The notes below the pieces were generated by a model, which made no database searches, was not told the DNA's origin, and worked only from the letters and a program-made list of their open reading frames with translations. Below, piece after piece: positions 1-5,532 of a DNA stretch of 5,907 nucleotides. How positions within the stretch are numbered: the first letter of the stretch is position 1; every line of letters begins with the position of its first letter. The DNA lies in assembly GCA_002333425.1 (NCBI GenBank), contig DDBL01000140.1, forward strand, positions 196 through 6,102. Direction: 5' to 3'. The stretch is from Leptospiraceae bacterium UBA2033 (GTDB lineage Bacteria; Spirochaetota; Leptospiria; Leptospirales; Leptospiraceae). The position numbers were made by a program, and so were the translations under genes.

Positions 1-440
1 AGTAAATCTCGTTGGGACAGTGCCTCTTTGATAGCTTTCTTTTCCAGTTCTAATCGCAATCTAGAATCTTCAATTAAAAGAAGACAACGGTAATGCGACC
101 AAGAAAGTTCTGAGTGGATTTGATTCATTCGATAAGTTTGATAAAATTTTCTCATGTATCTTAAATTTCTATCGGAGAATCCTTTTCCATATTTTTGATT
201 CAGATCTTTCGATAACTGAGTTAGAACCTTATCCCCATAACCCGCTTGCCTGTCTTTGCCAGCTTGTATCTTGACGATGATTTCACCCATTTTCCAATTG
301 GAGGTTAATATCGTTTTGTTCCAGTCTTGGTTTCCATCGTTTAGAGATTGTTCGTAAATTTGTGACAGGTCTTTTAGAACGGAGTTGTAGACGGGTGTGG
401 ATATTCCGGAGGGATTCTGTTTTATATTTGAGGATGTCAT
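1..440 (-). CDS. DUF1016 (YhcG-like) family protein, N-terminal part, cut by the window edge
   Basis: This reading frame starts at the ATG at 440 and stays open to base 1, giving 146 residues without a stop, so the gene continues outside. An in-frame TAG at 455-453 lies just upstream, so this ATG is the first possible start. A weak AGGA sits about 10 nt before it. The protein carries the pattern of the DUF1016 N-terminal domain: W49-K-M-G-E-I-I near residue 50, a Y68-G-D segment, then KYGKGFSDRNLRYMRKFY around residues 83-100, and LSWSHYRCLL around 112-121. In known members this DNA-binding-like domain is followed by a PDDEXK nuclease domain, which would lie beyond the window. YhcG-type proteins are common beside type I restriction-modification genes and in defence islands. 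The gene shares the strand of the ATPase-HNH operon but is separated from it by 107 bp, so it may have its own promoter. The family call is strong; the biochemical role is inferred. Confidence 0.88.
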   Translation of the reverse strand, partial: MTSSNIKQNPSGISTPVYNSVLKDLSQIYEQSLNDGNQDWNKTILTSNWKMGEIIVKIQAGKDRQAGYGDKVLTQLSKDLNQKYGKGFSDRNLRYMRKFYQTYRMNQIHSELSWSHYRCLLLIEDSRLRLELEKKAIKEALSQRDL

Positions 441-455
441 GTAGAAAAAATCCTA

Positions 456-511
456 TTTCTTCGACATGAACTATTCTTTATGTCAAAATATTTGCGTTTC
501 TTCAACATAAA
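456..511. repeat. Three copies of a short motif (TTYRACATRAA) upstream of the DUF1016 gene
   Basis: The 107-bp spacer between the HNH gene and the DUF1016 gene holds TTTCTTCGACATGAA at 456-470 and TTTCTTCAACATAAA at 497-511. These are direct copies 41 bp apart that match at 13 of 15 positions. Between them lies an inverted copy, TTTATGTCAAA at 477-487, which reads TTTGACATAAA on the minus strand. Copies 1 and 2 also form an imperfect inverted repeat around 464-484. Iterated copies just before a start codon are what a protein-binding operator looks like. The TTGACA inside copy 2 resembles a -35 box on the minus strand, but no good -10 follows at the right distance. The regulatory role is inferred. 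No terminator hairpin was seen in this spacer. Confidence 0.45.
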
Positions 512-547
512 ACCTTTGCATAGAAATAATAACTATCGTAGCTTTCA

Positions 548-1363
548 TTAAAATATTAAATTATTTAATTGCTGATCATTTCTAAATAAGATACACCATT
601 TAGCAACAGAGGAAAGAATTTCTTCTTCTTTAGTCATCTTTTTAATCTTCCTGCAAACATCTGATAATTTTTGTTTCATAACAGCATGATTCGTTCCGGT
701 ACATTTCTTTTTATACTCATAGTATTCTTCGATATTCTTACTCATCTCCTGCCAGATTTTTCTTCTAGCTTCTGTAAGAGGTGCATGTTCGTTTAATTTT
801 AATCTTTCAACGGAAACTTCTACTCTTCTTTTTTCCCAATTATCAACGATTACTGGATGAGGAATTACTTTTCCTTCTTCATCGAAAGCTAATAAGTTTA
901 CATCTTCGGGAATGATTGGATCAATGAGATAAATCAACTCCGATTCTTCGCAAGGGTCGTCATGTTTGGATTTTGGAGAGTTTTCTTTTAAGGGAAACCA
1001 GCCTCCCTTTTTTCGATTTCCCACATTTCCACAGATTCTATAATTATGATAATCAAAGGCTAACCACCAGTATCCTCCTATGTCCTTCCCAGCCAAATCC
1101 TTCGCTTCTTTTTTGGGACGAAAATGTTCTACATCATAGTGAGAGTATAAATCTTTCGTTTCCGAAAACCAACATTTGTTATGAGATAATTTTAAAAGTT
1201 CTTCTTTGAGTTTTCCCCAATGAGCGGAATTATCTTCCATGAGTTTATTTCTTTCTTCCAATTTTCCCTGTTTGTGGAGTTCGATCATTTTATCAGTCAA
1301 ATCTTTTGCCTTCTTTAACCACTCAGCATCCGGTTTGAAATTACTATAATCAATGTATCTCAT
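548..1363 (-). CDS. HNH endonuclease, PtuB-like (Septu-type) partner of the upstream ATPase
   Basis: The 271-residue protein is a probable metal-dependent DNase or RNase of the HNH (beta-beta-alpha-metal) fold. The core runs from C64-W-F-S-E through DVEHFRPKKEAKD (77-89) with the catalytic-type H80, then YWWLAFDYHNYR (98-109) and GNRKKGGWFPL (115-125) with N107 and N116. The DVEHFRPK pattern followed by YWWLA is typical of TIGR02646-type and PtuB-type HNH proteins that pair with ABC-type ATPases. The positions normally filled by paired zinc cysteines are C64/S67 and G112/G115, so the structural zinc site looks lost. The C-terminal third (about 175-271) is lysine-rich and helical with no recognised motif. 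The ATG at 1363 overlaps the TGA of the ATPase gene as ATGA, which points to translational coupling and a joint function. The HNH call is firm; the exact substrate is unknown. Confidence 0.85.
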   Translation of the reverse strand: MRYIDYSNFKPDAEWLKKAKDLTDKMIELHKQGKLEERNKLMEDNSAHWGKLKEELLKLSHNKCWFSETKDLYSHYDVEHFRPKKEAKDLAGKDIGGYWWLAFDYHNYRICGNVGNRKKGGWFPLKENSPKSKHDDPCEESELIYLIDPIIPEDVNLLAFDEEGKVIPHPVIVDNWEKRRVEVSVERLKLNEHAPLTEARRKIWQEMSKNIEEYYEYKKKCTGTNHAVMKQKLSDVCRKIKKMTKEEEILSSVAKWCILFRNDQQLNNLIF

Positions 1364-2937
1364 AGTGATTTCTTTTCCTCTGCTAAAATCTGATCTATAA
1401 TTTCACTAGCAATTCTATCTTGTTCTTCGATTTCTTCTGACGTGAGAACTTCTTTCTGAAACTTAGTTTTGAGTGCCATTTGCTGAACAAACTTAGCATA
1501 CATTGGATCGCGAAAATCTTGAGCAAAACCCAAATCAGCTAACTCTTCACTGAGTCGCGTCAATTTTTCATCTTCTTCCTTAGTTCTATTTTTTCCTTTT
1601 GCAAATAAAGCATTTCGTTCATTTAGTCTTCGCTGTGTCTCAAAGTCAAGGGTTGAGCTTAATCCAAATAATTCGCTCTTTAATAATCCTGTGACTCCCA
1701 TACCCTGTGGGTCTTGGTCTGGCTCTTCAATAGAAGTTTTTCCCTTTTCTTTTTTAAGAATCTTTACTTGTTCTTTCTTTAAACTACCTACCATAATCGG
1801 ATCATGAGTAGTAATGAGAATTTGCGAATCCCCTTTAATAGTTTGGTCTGCATTTCTTTGGAGAACTTTTTCTATTTCTTCAAAATAACGTAATTTCCAA
1901 ATCGGATTCAAATGAGTATCCGGCTCATCAAGTAAAAACAGACAATGATCTTGGCTAGTTAGTCTCATAAGTCCAAGAACGGTTAATAGCTGTAATTCTC
2001 CCTCGGACAAATAATCAAAGGTCATCGTTCCATCAGAATTTTTATGTTTCACAGAAATTCTAACTTCTTCAATCAAATCTCCGATATAAGCACCTTCCGC
2101 ATAACGAAAGAAAGTCTCAGGGGGACCGACCAAATCTGCGAGTTTTTGCAAATCTTCTTTGTCTTTGATATACAGATAAATTTGTTTTTGTTCTTCACTT
2201 CTCCCGCGAAAATCAATTTGCTTTTCGAGTTTATCATCTATGGGGGCAACGGCTAGTTGCCACAACTTATCCAAGAATTCAGAAACGGCGGTTCCGCGAG
2301 CATACCAGAAGCGGGGATCACCTTCTAAAATATCTTTCTCGCTTAAATCTTTTCGTAAGTAGTTAGGTTGTTTGATTACAAATAAAGCAGAATCTAGTTC
2401 TAGAATATTGAGGTCTTTTAAAATTTGGGTAAACGTGGGATCACTATAAACTAAACAGGCAAGTAAAACCAATTGGCTATGACCACCCCGACAATAGAAC
2501 AATCTACGGATTAAATCATCCTTACCCGCTCTAAGTTCTTTTACAAAACTCTTTTGATGAGCCTGAAACAATTTTTCAATTCGTTCATTTTTGCCGGAAT
2601 AATAAGCAAAGATATGAGAGGGTAAATATTCCTTATCATGCTCTCTAAGATACCGTGCGGATTTATTCTCTCCGTCAATGGAAATTTCAGGAGGTTTACC
2701 AGGATTAGCCTTTATAACAATTTCATGTCCACGAATCAAATAATTCATTTCGTAAGAAAGCGATGCAGGATTTTGTAAATCCAAATCCCGAAAGATAGTA
2801 ATGATAGATTCGAGAAGATTTGATTTTCCAGAACCATTCTGACCAATGATGGCATGACTAGTAAACTTCTCATCGAAGGTAATTGCAATATCTTCTAAAT
2901 TCCGAAAGGATTTAATTTTTAAACTTTGCAGATGCAT
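1360..2937 (-). CDS. ABC/SMC-type AAA ATPase, PtuA-like, restriction-system associated
   Basis: The 525-residue ATPase has an SMC/RecF-like N-terminus (L-K-I-K-S-F-R-N-L) and Walker A GQNGSGKS at 32-39. A long middle insert (about 60-300) separates these from the ABC-type signature LSEGELQLL (310-318), Walker B CLFLLDEPD (332-340, with D337 and E338), D-loop THLNP (341-345) and H-loop ITTHDP with H378. All nucleotide-binding and hydrolysis residues are present, so it should be active. The C-terminal part (about 408-525) includes DPQGMGVTGLLKSELFGL and charged helices. That layout resembles, from memory, the family named restriction system-associated AAA ATPase. Such ATPases pair with HNH proteins in Septu and related systems, where the ATPase is thought to gate the nuclease. 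The ATG at 2937 lies 3 nt after the hsdS stop, with GGAA 7-8 nt upstream inside the hsdS end, and the stop overlaps the HNH start. It is therefore the middle gene of a three-gene operon. Confidence 0.87.
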   Translation of the reverse strand: MHLQSLKIKSFRNLEDIAITFDEKFTSHAIIGQNGSGKSNLLESIITIFRDLDLQNPASLSYEMNYLIRGHEIVIKANPGKPPEISIDGENKSARYLREHDKEYLPSHIFAYYSGKNERIEKLFQAHQKSFVKELRAGKDDLIRRLFYCRGGHSQLVLLACLVYSDPTFTQILKDLNILELDSALFVIKQPNYLRKDLSEKDILEGDPRFWYARGTAVSEFLDKLWQLAVAPIDDKLEKQIDFRGRSEEQKQIYLYIKDKEDLQKLADLVGPPETFFRYAEGAYIGDLIEEVRISVKHKNSDGTMTFDYLSEGELQLLTVLGLMRLTSQDHCLFLLDEPDTHLNPIWKLRYFEEIEKVLQRNADQTIKGDSQILITTHDPIMVGSLKKEQVKILKKEKGKTSIEEPDQDPQGMGVTGLLKSELFGLSSTLDFETQRRLNERNALFAKGKNRTKEEDEKLTRLSEELADLGFAQDFRDPMYAKFVQQMALKTKFQKEVLTSEEIEEQDRIASEIIDQILAEEKKSL

Positions 2938-2940
2938 TCT

Positions 2941-4890
2941 TTATTCCACTACTTGCATATAAGCTTTCTCAGGCTCTACAATCCAGCCATTCGCCATTTC
3001 GGTTTTTAATTGTTGATAGAACTGGTCAATCTCCATACCAGAATTCAACCAGAGATTCTTGGCACTCATAGATTCTTTATGTTTTAACAAAATCGCAGAC
3101 AAAGGAGCCTTGTCTTTCACAGTCGGTGCTTTAGATAAACGTAATATAGAAACTAATTCTGTTTTAGGTGCTTTCATTTTTTCTTTCTCCGTAGATTGAA
3201 TCCCAGTCAAACTCTCCACCGCCGCCTTCGCCAAATTAGCCGCAGTAGTCTTTGCAGTCGCTAATTGTTTTTGTAGTCTATCGCAGAGCGCAAAAAGAGA
3301 ATCCACTTTTTCCACAATCCGCTTTTGTTCTTCGAGAGGAGGGACAAATACGAGTATTTGATTTAATTTTTCTTGATTTATCTTTGGCATAGCGATTCGA
3401 TTATCTTCCGAAATAGATTGCTCAAGGAAAATATCACTCAACATAAATAGCTTTAAATATTGAGTAAAAATTTTACTATCAATAGGATACATATCTGCAC
3501 TGCACAAACCGTCAAAATCAACTATACATAGTTTATTTAATTTAGGTCTTATCTTTGAATAAAGTATTTGACCAGAATAAAATAAATGATTAGCACTTGT
3601 AACTCCATCTTCTCGGACACTTCCATATTGCATTAGCTTTCCAGTATCTTTCTCAATATTATTTGGTGCGACATGCGGCAAATCTAAATAATCTTTCGGG
3701 TTTTTTAAATTTGATTTAATTGTTGCCACCTCTTGAAATTTCATAAGATGCCATGTAGTTGGAATACTATTTTTATAACTATGATTTGCGATTCCATTTT
3801 GAATATCAAATCTATCAAGATAAACTTCTTCCTTCGCGCTCTTCGTGGTTAAACTCTCTTTTTCCACCTCAATCTTCTTCAACAACTCCGAAGCAGGCTC
3901 ATTGTTTGGATCTTGCGGAACCAAATTCCCCTTAATCGCATTTTGTAGAATCGTTTTCTTCATCTCCTCCACAGCCTCTTCGCTATCAAGCAGATACTGC
4001 GTATTTTCCTCCACACGCGCCCAAGCGGATTTGAGTTCGGAAGGTTCATTTGCATTTCCTAAAGCAGTAAACGCAGTCTTGCGGGTAAGACTGTTTAGCT
4101 CTACTTTCTTTTTTTGTAAAGATTCGAGTCTATCACAAAGAGCCATCAGCGAATCGACCTTAGCCACAATGCGTTTTTGTTCGGAGAGTGGTGGGAGAGG
4201 GAAAGCCTTTGTTGCAAAGTAATCTGTTGGTAATCTCTTTTGACCTGCTGTTCCTGTCATATTTTTTTGACCTTCAAAAGAGAAGTAAGGTGATTTTAAG
4301 AAAATAAAAATATAATCCAAACTCATTGATTTTAATATTGGTCTACATACATGTAATTCTGTTGTGCCCGCCCCAATACCATTTTTAAGATTACGCATCA
4401 CCACAGCTTTGCCATTTTCGAAACAGGGAGTAATTTTTGCCAACACAATGTCTCCCTCTGCAAAATGAGTGAAGCCTTGTTTTATGCTTCCCCAAAGACG
4501 AGTTTCAGCGATTATACTTCCTGAATATAATTGCGATATGCCGCTCATAGGAACAAATGAAACTTCTAAATTGTCCGGTGCTTCATTTCTTGGATTAATT
4601 TCACCAATTTGATTCAAGCTCGACCAAGTCCAGTTTTCAGGAATAGAAAAACTTTGACTCTCATACTTAGTTCTATCGAAGCTCTTTTTCTTTATCTTCC
4701 CTCCTTGCGCCAACTTCTCCTTCTCCGCTTCAATCTTCTTCAACAACTCCGATGCGGGTTCATCGTTTGGATTTTGTTCGACTAATTTTCCTTGTACGGC
4801 AAGTTGCAAGATCATTTCTCTAAGTCTTGCGATTCCTCCTGGGGCATTGGCGATAGTATGGAAGTTTTCTAAAAAGGTTTCTGTGTTCAT
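2941..4890 (-). CDS. hsdS: Type I restriction-modification specificity subunit HsdS with an extra C-terminal domain
   Basis: HsdS recognises the bipartite DNA target and brings it to the HsdM and HsdR subunits. The 649 residues show the usual circular plan: a conserved helix (24-60, ILQLAVQGKLVEQNPNDEPA), TRD1 (about 83-235), the central conserved region (PPLSEQKRIVAKVDSLMALCD, 233-253, and a repeat of the N-terminal motif at 311-346), TRD2 (about 376-518) and the distal conserved helix (PPLEEQKRIVEKVDSLFALCD, 517-537). Residues 575-649 are an added domain ending in SAKNLWLNSGMEIDQFYQQL and GWIVEPE, making the protein longer than a plain HsdS of about 400-500 residues. The start fits the family N-terminus. 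No hsdM or hsdR is in the window, so partners must be encoded elsewhere. The linker before TRD2 carries LTTKSAKEE, which is encoded by one arm of a repeat element also found at 5514-5532. The ATPase gene follows after 3 nt. Confidence 0.95.
   Translation of the reverse strand: MNTETFLENFHTIANAPGGIARLREMILQLAVQGKLVEQNPNDEPASELLKKIEAEKEKLAQGGKIKKKSFDRTKYESQSFSIPENWTWSSLNQIGEINPRNEAPDNLEVSFVPMSGISQLYSGSIIAETRLWGSIKQGFTHFAEGDIVLAKITPCFENGKAVVMRNLKNGIGAGTTELHVCRPILKSMSLDYIFIFLKSPYFSFEGQKNMTGTAGQKRLPTDYFATKAFPLPPLSEQKRIVAKVDSLMALCDRLESLQKKKVELNSLTRKTAFTALGNANEPSELKSAWARVEENTQYLLDSEEAVEEMKKTILQNAIKGNLVPQDPNNEPASELLKKIEVEKESLTTKSAKEEVYLDRFDIQNGIANHSYKNSIPTTWHLMKFQEVATIKSNLKNPKDYLDLPHVAPNNIEKDTGKLMQYGSVREDGVTSANHLFYSGQILYSKIRPKLNKLCIVDFDGLCSADMYPIDSKIFTQYLKLFMLSDIFLEQSISEDNRIAMPKINQEKLNQILVFVPPLEEQKRIVEKVDSLFALCDRLQKQLATAKTTAANLAKAAVESLTGIQSTEKEKMKAPKTELVSILRLSKAPTVKDKAPLSAILLKHKESMSAKNLWLNSGMEIDQFYQQLKTEMANGWIVEPEKAYMQVVE
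3832..3851. repeat. Single arm of the palindromic element inside hsdS
   Basis: CTTCGCGCTCTTCGTGGTTA here matches the right arm of the element at 5514-5532 at 18 of the first 19 bases. It is read in frame on the minus strand as L-T-T-K-S-A-K-E within HsdS residues about 347-355, in the linker between the central coiled-coil and TRD2. The equivalent linker before TRD1 (about 60-72) has a different sequence (AQGGKIKKKS). So the arm looks like an insertion or an end-joining scar that the protein tolerated. Confidence 0.7.
3869..3915. repeat. Internal hsdS DNA repeat, copy near the centre
   Basis: This stretch encodes the central EPASELLKKIEVE motif and repeats, at DNA level, the segment at 4730-4776 that encodes the N-terminal EPASELLKKIEAE. 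Both copies start with an identical run of 23 bases and differ at only a few sites afterwards. Such repeats flank TRD1 and are natural crossover points for exchange or loss of a recognition domain. Confidence 0.75.
4730..4776. repeat. Internal hsdS DNA repeat, copy near the 5' end
   Basis: This is the partner of the repeat at 3869-3915, in the same orientation and about 860 bp away. It encodes the N-terminal conserved motif of HsdS (residues about 39-54). Recombination between the two copies would remove TRD1 while keeping the frame. Confidence 0.75.
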
Positions 4891-4891
4891 G
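4844..4891. repeat. 48-bp direct repeat, copy A (start of hsdS)
   Basis: These 48 bases, covering the hsdS start codon, the first 15 codons and a little beyond, occur again without a mismatch at 5406-5453, 562 bp away in the same orientation. Weaker similarity continues upstream of both start codons (a CTTTT run and a GAGCACG word), so the original duplication was probably longer. Confidence 0.95.
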
Positions 4892-4930
4892 GCTTTTGAC
4901 CCCAGTGAGCACGGAGAAGTGGATTTCTTA

Positions 4931-4958
4931 TTGACTTTTCTTCCAATTTTCCGACAAT
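4931..4958 (+). promoter_or_regulatory. Possible sigma70-type promoter for a plus-strand small RNA
   Basis: TTGACT at 4931-4936 matches the -35 consensus at five of six bases. GACAAT at 4953-4958 matches the -10 consensus at four of six. They are separated by 16 bp. Transcription would start near 4965 and run straight into the hairpin cluster at 4962-5013. The boxes lie between hsdS and the DUF3800 remnant and point away from hsdS. The match is moderate and could be chance in AT-rich DNA, but its position directly before the hairpins and terminator supports it. Confidence 0.4.
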
Positions 4959-4961
4959 GTA

Positions 4962-5018
4962 ACTAATCCACATTAGTGGAGGTGGATGGTTTACCATCGG
5001 GCTCGCAAGAGCCTTTTT
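4962..5018 (+). ncRNA. Candidate structured small RNA (three hairpins, possible pseudoknot, built-in terminator)
   Basis: Three short stems follow one another on the plus strand: ACTAAT/ATTAGT around a CCAC loop (4962-4977), GATGG/CCATC around TTTA (4985-4998), and GGCTC/GAGCC around a GCAA (GNRA-type) loop (5000-5013), ending in TTTTT. The CCAC loop (4968-4971) can pair with GTGG at 4982-4985 to make a pseudoknot, or with GTGG at 4976-4979 as an alternative hairpin. A promoter-like pair lies just upstream. The unit ends 5 bp from the stop of the convergent DUF3800 gene. Structured RNAs named DUF3800-I to -XI have been reported near DUF3800 genes, and other defence genes (abiF) also have adjacent RNAs. 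Membership in either class is an inference I could not test. The RNA would also be antisense to any hsdS leader read through from the right. Confidence 0.5.
5000..5018 (+). terminator. Rho-independent terminator, plus strand
   Basis: A perfect 5-bp GC-rich stem (GGCTC/GAGCC) closes a GCAA tetraloop and is followed at once by five T residues. This is an intrinsic terminator for plus-strand transcription. In the minus direction the T run becomes an A run on the 5' side, so it would not stop the DUF3800-to-hsdS transcript. Confidence 0.65.
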
Positions 5019-5022
5019 CATT

Positions 5023-5373
5023 TTAGGGCAGTAATTTTTTCCCATATATCTTTCCCTTTACACTATCATATTTACTTTTTAAAATTTCAGAGATTTTGTC
5101 TCCAAATATGTCTTTTCTTGTATCAATAATTTTTTTATTTTCCAATAGAATTTCTCTTCTACTAGGATGTGCAATTAAATCACAAAGTTGTAGCCCTGAA
5201 AGACTATTAAAATACTTAGCTTTTAAATTTTCCATTTGAGGATTTAAAAAATTTTGCACATGCTCCAAAGAAAGGATAACACCTGTTAAACTTAAAAAAC
5301 GTTGATTTTCATCGGAAGCATTTTTTAAATCCGCATTACCAACTTCATCCACGTACATTCTATATTTAGTCAT
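5023..5373 (-). pseudogene. DUF3800 family protein with an internal deletion
   Basis: The 116-residue frame starts like a DUF3800 protein (MTKYRMYVDEVGN, with D9-E10 at the place of the usual YxDESG acidic pair; residues 20-55 contain RFLSLTGVI). It ends like one too (SGLQLCDLIAHPSRREIL at 58-75 with D65, and KGKIYGKKLLP at the C-terminus). Family members are usually about 230-270 residues. Here KYFNS (53-57) runs directly into LSGLQL, so roughly half of the protein is missing with the frame kept. The lost part normally carries the HxxE/FHR-type segment and further acidic residues, so the RNase H-like nuclease site is probably broken. A GGAG at 5385-5382, 8 nt before the ATG, is a good ribosome site, so the short protein could still be made. 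It lies between two copies of the hsdS start and is convergent with the candidate small RNA. Confidence 0.72.
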
Positions 5374-5452
5374 TGACTAATCTCCAGACGAATACTCCCT
5401 TCGGTGCATTGGCGATAGTATGGAAGTTTTCTAAAAAGGTTTCTGTGTTCAT
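5366..5452 (-). pseudogene. 5' remnant of an hsdS gene
   Basis: From the ATG at 5452 the frame reads MNTETFLENFHTIANAP, identical to the first 17 residues of HsdS. It then diverges to KGVFVWRLVND and stops at 5368-5366, 28 residues in all. In the neighbouring frame, just after the identical part, one can read EGSIRLEISQ. This looks like a diverged version of the HsdS GGIARLRE segment, so a frameshift near 5402 is possible. The stop overlaps the DUF3800 ATG by 8 nt, so translation of the remnant could feed ribosomes to DUF3800. It is best seen as what is left of a second hsdS after recombination, though a short leader peptide role cannot be excluded. Confidence 0.75.
5382..5385 (-). promoter_or_regulatory. 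Ribosome binding site of the DUF3800 remnant
   Basis: GGAG on the minus strand, 8 nt before the ATG at 5373, is well placed and supports that start. It lies within the tail of the hsdS remnant. Confidence 0.6.
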
Positions 5453-5453
5453 G
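5406..5453. repeat. 48-bp direct repeat, copy B (start of the hsdS remnant)
   Basis: This is a perfect match to 4844-4891. It holds the start codon and first codons of the truncated hsdS copy. Perfect identity suggests either a recent duplication or ongoing gene conversion between the copies. Confidence 0.95.
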
Positions 5454-5460
5454 CTTTTTT

Positions 5461-5532
5461 AACCACGAAGAGCACGAAGGGGGTTTTATTTTTAATATTT
5501 TCTTTAATCATATCTTCGTGCTCTTCGTGGTT
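5461..5532. repeat. Palindromic repeat element with 19-bp inverted arms
   Basis: AACCACGAAGAGCACGAAG at 5461-5479 is the exact reverse complement of 5514-5532, around a 34-base AT-rich centre. Elements of this type occur as dispersed intergenic repeats in several bacterial genomes. They give rise to spurious small frames reading NHEEHE on one arm and FVLFVV on the other, both of which occur here. The right arm ends on the stop codon of the nucleotidyltransferase-like gene, and the left arm lies 8 bp from the hsdS remnant start. The loop is too long and the T run too poor for a typical intrinsic terminator, though the transcript could fold strongly. No transposase is present, so any mobility would need outside help. 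Confidence 0.8.

Noticed and set aside
456..511. CRISPR-like array
   Set aside because: The copies are short, imperfect, in mixed orientation and without regular spacers. There are no cas genes.
973..1209. Plus-strand frame opposite the HNH gene
   Set aside because: It is antisense to the conserved HNH core and shows no family pattern of its own. The same holds for the frames at 2044-2256 and 3845-4222.
2941..4890. Two fused hsdS genes or an hsdS pseudogene
   Set aside because: The two TRDs and repeated conserved helices are the normal circular plan of a single HsdS, and the frame is intact.
5000..5018. Terminator for the minus-strand transcript ahead of hsdS
   Set aside because: In the minus direction no T run follows the stem. 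The A run lies on the wrong side, so it terminates only plus-strand transcription.
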